Positions 48,966 to 60,880 of a DNA stretch of 64,000 nucleotides are shown in pieces. The stretch spans positions 87,726,245 through 87,790,244 of the forward strand of contig NC_134461.1 in the NCBI RefSeq assembly GCF_047948215.1. The letters run 5' to 3'. Numbering within the stretch: position 1 is the first letter of the stretch; each line of letters begins with the position of its first letter. The notes beneath the pieces are model-generated. The model worked only from the letters and a program-made list of their open reading frames with translations, did not search any database and was not told the DNA's origin. A program made the translations under genes and the position numbers. Source of the stretch: Lycorma delicatula. Taxonomy: Eukaryota > Arthropoda > Insecta > Hemiptera > Fulgoridae.

Positions 48966-49262
48966 CAAAAATCGTTTACAAAAATTTTACTTAAAATCTA
49001 AAATTAGATGGATATTTCGTTAATAAAACAATCATCATCAGTAGAAATTATGAATAAGTGTACATAATGAAATAAATGTAATAAATATATGACAAGGTTA
49101 AACGGTAATCAGTAATAATATTATTTTTCCTTCTATTGCCATCTTTTTTATCTATTATTTTTTATATGCTACTTGCTCAGTGTCTACTGATGATGATTAT
49201 TTAACAATCAAAAGACCCATCTATTTTTAAGTTTTAAGTAACATATTTGTTAACGATTTTTG
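48966..49262. mobile_element. MITE-like element with 80-bp terminal inverted repeats
   Basis: The left arm 48966-49045 and right arm 49183-49262 are reverse complements with a perfect inner core AATCATCATCAGTAGA / TCTACTGATGATGATT and matching outer ends caaaaatcgtt / aacgatttttg. A 137-bp AT-rich spacer holds no coding sequence. No clear target-site duplication. Confidence 0.78.
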
Positions 49263-50529
49263 AACATACTCGTAATGTTACTTTACAATTCATAAAAAGA
49301 TAATTTAACATAATTCTCATCTGTAATAATTACAAAACAAAACTATAGAAGAGCAATTATTACATTGAACATATTTTATTACAGTTAAAATTAACGATAA
49401 ATTAATAAAAAAACTACAAAATAAGAAAATTTTAAATTCTAAAAATATAGCTTAAAATATTTTTAATGAATTATAAATCTAGATGAATGCACACACCCAT
49501 TATATACAGATATACAAAGTAAATAATAAAATATAATACTGTAAATATTCAGAGGGTTTACAACTAAAATTATATAAAGATTTAAAATAGAATTCTCTTT
49601 AGATAGAAATTTCTTGTTCATTATAATGTACCGTTTATGAATTTCATCATCGTCTAAAATACGTTATATGTCATTTTATTTAAAGAAAAATATTAAAAAA
49701 TTTTAAAAATACAAATTTTGATTATTTGTCATTAAAACAATTCATATCCTACCCATCAATTAATAAAAATATTATATAATAATATTCATAAAAACTTTAT
49801 TTTATTAAAATAATAAATAATAATAATAACCAGTCTGAATATAAATAAAGAAGTAATATTTTTAAAAGTTTGATTTTAGTAACAGAGTATAAAGTTAGAA
49901 TTAGAATAAGAATAGTTAAAAATTTATAAAAATCCTGAAATAGTATTTTTGTTAAATGATAATTTTATTATATATGTTGCATTAATGTAGAAGCATATAT
50001 GTCTGAGACTTTCAAAATAAAAGTATATAAACAGTATATTTCCATATTAAACAAATTCAATAGATCCAATCTGTAAGTAGAAATGATTACAATAATGGTA
50101 AAAAAAAACATTTACAAAAATAAAAGTTAAGATTTTTCTTTTTTTCTAAAATTATAATTCTAATAAATAAAAAATAAAAATTTTTATTTTATAATCAACA
50201 TATGAAGAATATCGAAGAAAATTGAATAACAACGTTAAAAGAAAAACAATAAAAAAGGAAACATTAAAAGTATCAACGTCGACACTAAGCAATATAAAAA
50301 TTATGTAAATACAATCAATTCTATATTCCAATAAAAACATTACATTAACGTATACAAACACACATACAAAAAATACACGATATAATAATGGTGCAGTATG
50401 TTTTTAAATAGAATACGAGATTTTTTTTTATTATAAATTAGGGGGTTATAGATTGGTGGGTAAAGAGGTTGAGGGTGGGAATGAATGTTCAAAATGAAAT
50501 GAAAGAAGGGTGGTAAGGAAGGGAGTAGT
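49263..50529. other. Very AT-rich upstream flank of the TipE-family gene
   Basis: No gene recognised. The purine-rich gggtgg-type sequence at about 50440-50535 marks the change to the promoter region. Confidence 0.5.
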
Positions 50530-50889
50530 GGGGTAGTGTAGCGCCCGTCTGTCGCGGCGCAGGAGGTTAACATTATTAAGTTGGCAGTACTGTCGGTGGT
50601 AGCCGTTTTTGCTCATTCAGTGTGGATTGTTGTCGCGAGATGTGAACTAGGCACATACATACATACCGCGTAACGAACATTATTTATAAATATAATGATT
50701 ATTATAAAATATACATAAATGTACGCATAAATATGTATAAATATAAATTACGCGGCGCTATTAAATTATAAAAATAAATTTTAATGAATAACCGTTCGAG
50801 GAATAAAACCGGGATTTAACACGCGTTTAATTAAACGAAAAATAAATATATAAATAACGGGGTAAATAATAAATTTCATATAAACAAAA
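50530..50889 (+). promoter_or_regulatory. Putative promoter and 5' leader of the TipE-family gene
   Basis: The AT-rich background gives way at about 50540 to a more GC- and CpG-rich stretch (gcgcccgtctgtcgcggcg). A TCAGT at 50617-50621 matches the core of the arthropod initiator; a transcript starting there would have a leader of about 270 nt before the ATG at 50890. No TATA box sits at the usual -30 position and no convincing downstream promoter element is seen. The start site is inference. Confidence 0.35.
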
Positions 50890-52224
50890 ATGGGTAAAAA
50901 GCCGACACCGCCGGAGGAATTAATAATTCCGCCGCAAGACACGAAAATATGTGGAACGATATGTATGTGTCAAATGACCGCGGTGTTGAGCAGTGTAGCG
51001 TTGGTTTATTTAACCGTTGCGATATACATGCCGAGTTTAAGAGCTTTTAAATCGGGTATTTCGGAAACACCGGCTATGTGTACGACGACACGAGCCGTTA
51101 ATAAGGATAACTGCGACTGGGGTTCGTGCGGAGAATGGTGTCTGAGTAAAACATCGGGTGCATGTATACAGATATACGTTAACTTGAGGCAAAACGGTAG
51201 CAGTTTATTGTTAGCGAATTGTACGAACAGCGCGAATAAAACGTGTTACGGTATAGATCAAGAAAACGCGAAAAAATCACGTTGCATAGCGGACGAGTGC
51301 CGTAATTTGACCGGTACGTTTAACTGCACGCAAGGAATGTGTATAAATATAACAGACGCCTTCGAATGCGTATTCAAAGATACGGATCCCCCGTTAAAGT
51401 GTAGCGGAAGACGCGGTAAAATAAACTGTATCGATATAGACGGATTACAAAATTGTAACAGAGGGACGTGTGAAAAAATAAGAACGCCGTACAATTGCGA
51501 CCGTAGGTGCGTCGATATACCGACGAGAAATAAAAATACGATACTACTGAGCGGTGATAGAGTGTATTTATCGCAGTGTCAAAGAGCTTTAGTGTTCGGG
51601 ACAGAGCAGGAGATATGGAACGAAAGCGAAGACAACATATTGATGACGAGCTGTTACAACATAGAAAATACATCGTTGGGGGTTCAAGCGACAGATTGTA
51701 TCAACGGAACGTTGTTAGAGAAAAACCTATTGAGCGATCTAACCAACTTCACGTACTTGAGTTATTTAAGCGTGACCAACACGCATCTTTTGGACGAAGA
51801 ACGTAAAATAGCTCCGCCGGAACTAGATTTATTAATCGCAAACGAATCGAAATTATTAATAAATCTAGAAGGTTGTGTTAACACGTTGCGTGACGAATGC
51901 AAAGAATTCCTTCGCGAATACGGTAAAGACGGTACCGATCATAATGCGAGGGCAAGATTTCCGTGTTTCTACGCCGAAATAAATACCGATGTGGTCGTGG
52001 CGAGGTTCAATTTGGAAACTACTTACCGCGAATTCCTTGTAGCATCACTTGTGCCTTCCATACTGTTTGTCGTATCCTGTTTGACGCTCATATTGTGCCA
52101 GCGAACAGTAGAAGTCGGTGACGACGCCAGGATGAGATTCAAAAGGAAAAGTAAGAACTCCAACGCCGAAAAGGACTCCGGTCTTGGCGATGCGGGAGGA
52201 GGAGATGCGGCTATGGCACTCTGA
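50890..52224 (+). CDS. tipE: TipE/TEH-family voltage-gated sodium channel auxiliary subunit, intronless
   Basis: One uninterrupted 444-codon frame. The family (Drosophila TipE and TEH1-4) comprises two-pass membrane proteins that associate with the Para sodium channel and raise its surface current. Seen here: a short cytosolic N-terminus; a first membrane segment at about residues 27-50; a ~330-residue extracellular loop with 24 cysteines (an even number, fitting disulfides) and 11 N-X-S/T sites (N102, 110, 116, 139, 145, 153, 244, 260, 272, 286, 318); a second membrane segment at about 382-403; and a basic, Gly/Ser-rich tail. The motif SCGEWCLSKTSGACIQIYV (79-97) is the family signature I recognise. 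Length is close to Drosophila TipE (about 450). The ATG has a good context (aaaaATGG) and the membrane topology is complete from it. The frame is rich in CpG compared with its AT-rich flanks. Family membership is confident; which paralogue it is (TipE or a TEH) is not settled, so the symbol is at family level. Confidence 0.92.
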   Translation: MGKKPTPPEELIIPPQDTKICGTICMCQMTAVLSSVALVYLTVAIYMPSLRAFKSGISETPAMCTTTRAVNKDNCDWGSCGEWCLSKTSGACIQIYVNLRQNGSSLLLANCTNSANKTCYGIDQENAKKSRCIADECRNLTGTFNCTQGMCINITDAFECVFKDTDPPLKCSGRRGKINCIDIDGLQNCNRGTCEKIRTPYNCDRRCVDIPTRNKNTILLSGDRVYLSQCQRALVFGTEQEIWNESEDNILMTSCYNIENTSLGVQATDCINGTLLEKNLLSDLTNFTYLSYLSVTNTHLLDEERKIAPPELDLLIANESKLLINLEGCVNTLRDECKEFLREYGKDGTDHNARARFPCFYAEINTDVVVARFNLETTYREFLVASLVPSILFVVSCLTLILCQRTVEVGDDARMRFKRKSKNSNAEKDSGLGDAGGGDAAMAL

Positions 52225-53744
52225 GATCCGTCACGTAAGATTATTTTATTTTTGTAAAATATCAATAATATGTTCATTTAATTGGTTTTTTTTTTTAATT
52301 CAATCATTGCTCAAACTACTTAACCCATTTTTCTAAAAATAATTTTATCACAGCGGCCATCTTTAATTCACGTGGTTTTAAGGTAGATATGGGTAAATGA
52401 ATTTTAAAAGGAATTATAAGGTTTTAAATCCCTTCGTTCTAAAGAAGGCGAGAGAAATAACAAGAAACAACATCGACTGGAATCATTCTTCCAGAACAAT
52501 AATCACAATGTTGTATAAAATCGATAACTTTGATATCCTTTTAAATACTAACAAAAGCTGACGCACTAATTATTAATGCATGGTTTAATAATTCATTAAT
52601 TAAAAATTTAATTTAAATTTACATTATATAATACATGTATAGAATATTTATAAAAAAAATTGTTTTATTTATTTTACGATACTTAAGAATGAAGGTAGAA
52701 GAGGATTCAACAAAAAAGTTGGCTATTTTATGATCACTCTGTAAGAAATTAAAAATAGTAGTTTATGATAACAATAAAATTTAAGCAGAACAATTATAGT
52801 GTTTTTAAAACAGCTGATATCGGAATTTAAAATCTCAGCTAAAGTTAAATCTCAGCTAGGGCTCGACAATTTCCACTACTCATTTCATAAATCTAATTTA
52901 CCATACTTAAATATAAATGTGGAACTCAATGTAGAAATCATGATAATTATTCAATAAATCAGTTATTACTTTACTAAAATTAAGTGTTATTTAATTATTT
53001 CTTCTAAATTAACTTTAGTAAAAGTATTAGTATTGGTAAAAAAAAATATATTTTTTATAATGTTTGAGTCTCTTCTAACTAAAAATCTTTTACAATTTTT
53101 CTACATTTGAAATACATATATGAACAAACAATAGACAGAGGAATTTTTGGTGCCGTAATTGCTCATTTGATTCGATGCATTTATTTATTCCTTTCTATAC
53201 TACTGTAATATTTTTATCTCAACATAACTTGTAATTCTAAATTTTTAATTAACAGTCGAATTTTGGTCTACCTCGATAGCTTTTACCTTCTAAAATCCCA
53301 TGTAGGGTTAAGTAACCCTACATGTTTTTACAATGATCCAAAACCTAGTTCTGGTTGTTGCAAAAACAAATACCTTTTAAACTCGAATTTTATCGACCGA
53401 CCTACTTTTCGACATACTTGAATACAAAGGCTTTTATGATTTTTTATTTTTCTAATGGTCATTCCCAAAAAAATATGAAAATAGAAAACAACTAAAAAAT
53501 AACTGATATAGAATAGCATGTATTCAAAATTAATCCCCACTTTAATCGTTTATGTCTAACTAAAATACTTACAATTTAACAAATACTTGAAGAAATGTAA
53601 CAATTATTACAGATTATTATACCCATTAACGTCATCGATGAAACCATAAGCAATTGTGAAAGTAGTACAACTGTAACCAACGTTGAGTTAAAACAAGTCA
53701 AAAATTATGAGTAAATTGCCAGTTTGTTTTACCCCTTTCAATTC
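52225..53744. other. 3' flank of the TipE-family gene
   Basis: No AATAAA lies close to the stop; the first good one is at 52773-52778, so a 3' UTR of about 550 nt is possible. A 26-bp palindrome is at 53299-53324. No other gene. Confidence 0.4.
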
Positions 53745-53850
53745 GTATCCCGGTCAGGCATGGCATTTTCACGCGCTACAAAAATTGTCATTCATCTCAT
53801 CCTCTGAAGCAATACCTAACGGTGATCCCGGAGGTTAAACAAAAAAAAGT
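53745..53850 (+). mobile_element. SINE-2 3' portion
   Basis: Starts in a degraded B box (ttcgtatcccgg), then gtcaggcatggcattttcac and the shared tail catcctctgaagcaatacc ... ggaggttaaac plus A-run. The tRNA-like head is missing. Confidence 0.7.
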
Positions 53851-56800
53851 CGTATCCTACTGAATAACAAGCGATTAGTGGGTACAACGTATTAGCTAAA
53901 AATCAAATGTAAGAAACCTACAACATAAAATTAATTTGACACTACACAATAGCTAACAACTAATAATAATCAATAGAAAACATTAAATACAGATGAAAAT
54001 TATTTACGTTATAAATAAAAACTCCAACCAGTTTTAATCTAGCTTATTAAAATGATAACTTGATAAAAATATGTCAATTACACTATATGAATGCTTTTAT
54101 CTAGGGTAATACACCAATCATTACTTGTGATTGTATACATCTGAAATGAATCAGGACCCGACGGCCTATCCTTCCTTGCCGTCTTCTTGCTGGGGCTGCA
54201 TTACTGGAGTGCTTTCACCAAAGAAATCACCCCAGTAATGCTACCTCCTATTGTGTATAAAACGCAGATGGAATCATAAGAGGGATGATAGAATCCAAAA
54301 CAGATCGCAATCGTATAAGTTACTACGCAAATAAAATAAGTTTTTCAGAATTATTATTCCTATACTAGCCGGTCAGGGCTCGCTTCGCTCGTCCGACGGT
54401 CTAGTCAAACGGTCAGGACCCTCGACGCGTTCGTGTTCCTCATGTTTGTGAGAATGTATTTTACAGATATTAGTTAAAGAAAAAAATAATAATAATTTTA
54501 CTTAATTATATTTCTGTTACCATGGTGACAGAAATATAATGAATTAAAAGGGGATTAATATATATATATATATATAGTTTGTATCAAGAAGCATGGTGCT
54601 TCTATACTTATTTATTTCTATAGAATTTCAAAAAAAATTATATCTACAATAATCTGTTTTTAATAAAATGTAAAAAAATAATAAGTATAATAAATGTTAA
54701 TGTAAACAACGTACTGTTTATAGTACACAATTTATTACACAGCTGTTCAATTTTTTACGCTAGATGGTAGCGCTTCATTCAAAATAAAAATGTGAGAACA
54801 TACAATAAACCAACGCACCATCCTTTTTTATTGGAGAGAAAACGTTGAACAAGACAATAAAAATATACTAGTATAGAGAGTAAAAACTAATCTGGCAACA
54901 AAACGATAAAAATATATGTCATATACATAATATAGGATAAAAATAAAATATTTTGAGAATAAAAGATAATAACCATAAAAAACAGATTGACGTAGAAAAA
55001 TTAATTAAAAAAGTTAAATTAGTAAAAAGAAAGAAAAAAAAAATAGCCATTAAAAAAAAATTTGTGATACAACCCTACTAGAGAACTTGATAACAGAAAA
55101 TACATATATAAATTGGATTAGCTTGTTAAAGAAATAATAAAGATCAATTAGGTTATTAAATTTTGCGTTAATAATCTTAATACAAACAAAAGTAATTATT
55201 AACATCTAATTACAACTTAGAAAAATTTTATTGATTAATCATTGCTACATCATTTATTAATAATAAACTGCATCAACTGGTAAAATAAATACAAATTGGA
55301 TTACAAAATAACTCTCCAGCCGGATACTTCCAAACTATAACCAATTTTGGAGATTAGGAAAGGATTTCCTGAAATAAGTAAGGACCTATTTTAAGGACAT
55401 TTTTTGGTACCTGAATCTTAAGCTATCTATTGTACAACTGTTTAATCAGATATGAAAAATCGTTGATCATTAAATAGACTGGTTTCCTTTTCAAGGATTA
55501 TGGACAGAAAGGACACCGATATCCCAGAGCGGTATACGAGTATAAATGATTATTTCTGCTAGGAATGTTCACTGTTCGGGTTAGAACATCTCTATTACAA
55601 CGCATTATCTTTCTCTAAACGTGATTGATTCCTCCTTTAAAGTTTTCTCCGAGTTACAGATGGAAACCCGTGAAAAATGATAATTTTTCCTCTATATAAT
55701 TTTTGTGATTTAATGGAGCTACGGAACAATTCGGAGACTTTATTTCCTACTCCATGACTGTACAAAACTTCAAACCGGGGTTAAAACATTTCTAAATAAC
55801 AAGGCTCAAAAATCCCTCGTATTTATACAATATAAAATAAATTCGGTGAAATCACGTAAAATAAATAGGTTAGGTTACAGGGATAAATAATAATTAGGTA
55901 TCAGAGAATACACAAAAATTGGGAAACAGAAAGTTTTAGTTTTCAATAATATTCTTTATTTACGTAGAATTTAATATCAAAGTAATAATAATAATTACTT
56001 GAATGGAAAAAAATAACTAATGTAGCATTAATTACACACCATCAACATAATCAAACTTAAAAATATATATATAAACGATTATGCCGTACATCGATTTATT
56101 TAAGTTGCATAACCCTAGACGTACAAATGAAAGAAAAACCACTATCTTTATAAAGATTACTTAATTGCAATAAATGTAATAATTATATTATACAACTAAT
56201 ATATTTGACAGATAGATAACAAACTAAAACAAAACAATACGGGGATATTAAATTAATTAAGGAAATTATATCCAAAACTTCAGCCTCACAATTTTGGTTA
56301 ACAGATATTTGTCCATATGGATTACGTGATGCAGAAAATTTACGTCATAACTTCAAATTAGAATTATACGAGTATAATATCTGATCATTCAGGCTTGTAC
56401 CCTAGATGAAGGAACTAACCAAATAACTCATATGATAAAAAAAAAGAACAATTATGTTACATTTAACATCTGAATCTTCTTAGTGATGAATATTTGCTGT
56501 TTATAACAATTATCGATAACTTAATAAAGGTCGAACTAAAATTCAGAAAAAAACAACACCTAATTTTGATTTTATGAATTTTTAATTTACTAAAAATATT
56601 TCAGCACAATTTCTTTTTAAGCCGTCTTTTAATAATTCATAATTACTTTTAATTTCATGCATAAATGTTGTTAACCTAATTGATTTCTCTTTTTTACGAC
56701 TTTTACTAGTCACCTCTTTCTTACCTCTTCAAAAATACTGAATACACCAGTGTACCTGAGCCTCACAATTATGTAATTATGTATTTATTTCAAATCCTTG

Positions 56801-56860
56801 CTGAACAGGATTGATCGGCCGAAGTATTAGTAAATGCCAAACACTTATTCCCATTTCCGT
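53851..56860. other. AT-rich non-coding with paired hairpins
   Basis: Two adjacent hairpins at 54160-54183 and 54198-54241. A transposon-end-like tactagccggtcagggctcg at about 54362. A TA tract at about 54559-54576. No gene. Confidence 0.45.
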
Positions 56861-56998
56861 GGCGGAATGGTAACGTCTCGGCCTTTCAGCCAGAGATCCA
56901 AGGTTCGAATCCCGGTCAGGCATGGCATTTTTTATACGCTACAAAATCCCATTACAATTTGAACAAGGTCCAAGCTTATCTGCCAATAAATCTGGATT
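56861..56998 (+). mobile_element. SINE-2 copy with tRNA-like head, alternative body
   Basis: tRNA-like head with A box (ggcggaatggtaacg), an anticodon-arm-like gcctttcagcc, and a perfect B box (ggttcgaatcc) followed by cggtcaggcatggcatt. The body continues into gctacaaaatccc and aagcttatctgcc. No acceptor-stem pairing around it, so not a functional tRNA gene. Confidence 0.75.
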
Positions 56999-58361
56999 TC
57001 GTGGTTATGAATTAGTAAATTTTTCTACAACTTACAATAAATTAGGCTTTATGCCAATTTCAAAAAAATCAGAACGTTTTTTTTAGGTGTTCTTCAGTGT
57101 CTTTTGACACGTAGGTGGTTACAACTTAATCGAATTGGTACGGTACTAGGTGTCATTAAACATAGATATAAATGCCACCTAAATTATACATGTTTATAAT
57201 CTTTACAAAAATAGTTTCCTAAGTACAAATCTAAAGTAGTTTTTATCAGAAATACGAAAAATTACTTAGTACTTTCTTGTCCTTACCTAAACCCTTTTAC
57301 AGCTAAAAAAATTCCATTCCAATAACTTAAATTCTAGTAAGAATTTTCCAACACTCAAATTTCCACTCTTAAACAACAATCTTAAAACATCATACCCTGT
57401 CTAAATATTTTTTCTCATTTTTCATAAATTTCCTGCTAATATCTTTGCAAAGTTTTTCATGGCAAATTCGAAAGACTACCTACCGAAAAACTGAACTGCG
57501 GTATAGAATGAACGACCCTAGAGGTTATCATAGAGTCCTTTTTAGGCGGCGGAAGCCTAACCTGTATACATGCTCATTAAAAATCAGGGAATTTTATCCA
57601 GGACGGTAACGTCTAATTATTTAACAAAAGTTTATTGTTACCCGGCTTAAAAATACGCTAGGCAACTGTCCCTTTTCTTTAGAAATGAATAAAAACAGAT
57701 TCCTAAACAAACTTCATCCTCGAAAACGTGTGATGAAATACCCAAATGAAGTGAAAGTTTATATTGTCCTCGTCAAACAGAAACTAAGTAAATTTTTTTA
57801 AACAATCTTTATGAAGTAATTTATATATTATTGAAATAATGTATAAAACGTTACTCGATATAAGTACGCTTTACTTTACCATTATCGGTAATTATATTTC
57901 AACAGAGTGATTAACATGGTACATTATAATAGAAAGATCAGTGTGATTTGATTAATAGAAATGACATGTCAATCTAGACACATATCTCTTACCAATAAAT
58001 TTACCTTAATGTACGTATATGAGAGAATACCGTCAAATCATACTGTACGGTAATCAATTATGCAGAATAAATTAACATAATGTTGATTTTGAAGCAAATC
58101 TTGCAGTAAGTAGGTTGCACCAATAGTTGTCATGACAACCGTACTTCATTACAATCCACAACAAATAACTTAAGCATGGAATTAACTTCTTAAGAATTGT
58201 GAGATCTATATTTACTATTTAATTAATAATTACCTACACATCAATAAATATTAATTTACCGGTTTCAATTTTAGTTATATACACGTAACAGCACGCGAAT
58301 CTGCAACAAAAAATACAAAAAAATTGCGCTATTTAGTTCAGTTTTCTTCTTTAAGACCTCC

Positions 58362-58510
58362 GTAGCGAAATGATAGAGCGTCTCGGCCTTTCATCCGGAG
58401 GTCTCGGGTTCGAATCACGGTTAGGCATTGTAGTTTCCATAGGTTACAAAATTTCATTTCCATATCCCACGCGCAAGTTTTAAGCTTACGTGGCGATATC
58501 ATCAAGCAAA
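58362..58510 (+). mobile_element. SINE-2 copy with tRNA-like head, alternative body
   Basis: tccgtagcgaaatgatagagcg (A-box region) and gggttcgaatcacgg (B box). The body contains gttacaaaatttcatt and aagcttacgtggcgatatc, matching the 56861 copy rather than the copies with the shared 3' tail. Confidence 0.75.
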
Positions 58511-60596
58511 AATAGAAAAATAAATAAAAAATATAAAACTAGTTTCTTCAAATTTACCTATTAGTTACTGTCGATTGATTTACTATCCTACAAGAAAAAT
58601 TAAAATGTTAGGACACTGGGAATTTCGAGGCAAGAATCTGTTGTACAGACCTTAGATATAATAATCCGCATCAGTTATATTAAACTTTATGGACTTCTCG
58701 ATAATATTTAACTTAACATTCTATTGAGCTAAATTCTAAAAAAAAATACAAGCTGACGCGACGGATCCACAGATAAAAAAAAGCTATAGGTAAATTCAAA
58801 TACTTACAAAATGATATACCAGCCTAAGGGCTTTGAATTATCAAAGCTGCATTAGAAATCAGGGGAATTTTGGATATTTTATTTAATATTAAGTAATTAA
58901 TGTATATTAATAATATAAAACTTAATGTACAGGGTTCTATTAACAATACATAATTGCCTTCAACACTAAACAAGACCGAAGACCTAATTATAATAACTAC
59001 GCTTACAGTTCTTTTAAAGTACGTGACAGGAAAATCTGAAACTGCTTCCTGTTACAAAACCGAGCAATTAGAAGTTAGTAAAAGATACAAATGCGTACAG
59101 CTAATAAAATAATGTTTTACAGAAAGTTTAACATTTCTGTCGTACATCTTAAAATTTACTATAATTTTTTAAATAGAAAATTTCGTGAAACATTTGTAAA
59201 TGAAATTCACTTTTCGATAATAATTTTTTTTATAACTACTGACTGAAATTGCAACTATAATAAAGGAAAAGTAGGAATCTTTACCTATATATTACCTATT
59301 GCCTATATATTACATTCAACAATGTACTTGAAACAATTGCTCTGGTAAACACAACTTTCCCTATCTTTTTATTCGTCAAAATTTTATATATCATTTATTA
59401 CACAAATTAGCTTGGCTTTTTTTTTAAATCTAAAAATCAGACTTACGTTGCCGTGTAGTAATTAGCAGCTCTGTGCAGAAGAGCGATTTTTTTACTGTAT
59501 ACAAATCCAACGCCTTGTTACACTTAATTTTTGTAACATAATACCCTTTCTAAACTTTTCAAATATCATTATTTGGTATATTTAAATTGAGATTAAAATT
59601 ATACTTTTTTGAAAAGCAAACTAACCTCTTACCTAAATATGAGTGTTTGTTAATATATAACGTATGCTGGAAAATGAAATTTTCAAAATTAATTGATATT
59701 AAATATGACTGAATTTAAGTAATGTCCTAATATAACATTTAAATCACTTTTCACTTCCTTCTAGTAGAAAAACAAATTTACTCGTTTACTCGTTTACTAC
59801 GTTTTACTCTAGGTTAGAATTTACCATTTTTCATAATTAGTAGTCATTTCATTAACTATGCATTATAAAAAATTAAACGGTTATTTGCAAAATAAAATAG
59901 GAAAAGTATTTTTATAAAAATATTCCTTGAAATTTCGAAGGGACACCTTTTCGCATTTTTTTTTCTTTTCTTTCTCTAATTTAGACCTTGAGAACTCAGT
60001 TGGGAAAAGATTTCAACGGATCAAGATTAAAGTAAGCACACTCGTGAAAAATTTCAGTGAGGAATATTTATCCGAAATTTTAACAAAACGGTTCCATTAT
60101 TTGTAATATATGAAAACTGATGATACATAGAGAGCCACCGTGTAATTGTAGAAGAACCGGTAATTAAACTAGTTGAAACAGGTTATGTACAAGAACATGT
60201 ACCTAAGTCTTGTAGGCAGGCGGCGTTGAAAAAAAATTCAAAAAAATTATTTTAAATTTTATTTTAAAAAACTCAGTTTATTTTGAACGCTTTCTTTAGT
60301 AATTTTTAGTTGTAATTACTCGTACTATACAAATATTTATAAAAATTGACGGACCATCTATTTTCCTAGAGGTAACCTTTCTATATATTTTATTGTTTCT
60401 CGACAGTCCGGAATCCATTAATTAATACTTTATCTGATTCGCGTCTTAAGAATAGCTATGACTACTTTTAAAATATTTCTAACCGTCACTACACAAAATG
60501 TTTTTGTAAGAATAACGGTCAGCAAGCCTATATGATTAACAGAGTGAAATTATGAGGTGTAAGGTTAAACGTCAACTGGATTACAATAAGATTTTC
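58511..60596. other. AT-rich non-coding
   Basis: Short tandem bits (cctatatattac at about 59284 and 59300; tttactcg units at about 59777-59800). Nothing coding. Confidence 0.45.
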
Positions 60597-60880
60597 CCAC
60601 CAGATGGGTCCAGCGGTGAACTCTGTCATCGAAAATCAACTAATTTTGAAGTCGAGAGTTCTAAGGTTCAAATTCTAGTAAAGGCAGTTAATTTTATACG
60701 GATCGTAGATACCAGTGATCTTTGATGGACGGGTTTCAATTAACCATACATCTCAGGAATGGTCGAACTGGGACTGTACAACATTAAATTTCATTTACAT
60801 TCATACACATCATCCTCATTCATCTTTGAAGTAATACCTTACGGTGATTCCGGAGGCTAAACAGGAAAAAGAGAGAGAGT
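60597..60880 (+). mobile_element. SINE-1 copy, diverged
   Basis: Head ccaccagatgggtccagcgg (mutated A box), B box ggttcaaattc, the usual body and the tail ggaggctaaacagg with a purine-rich end. About 20 bp is missing near the end of the head-body junction. No clear duplication. Confidence 0.82.

Noticed and set aside
51258..52277. Minus-strand and alternate-frame open segments over the TipE-family gene
   Set aside because: Shadows of the 444-codon coding frame.
56861..56935. Possible functional tRNA gene
   Set aside because: A and B boxes are present, but there is no acceptor-stem pairing and the sequence continues into a SINE body shared with 58362.
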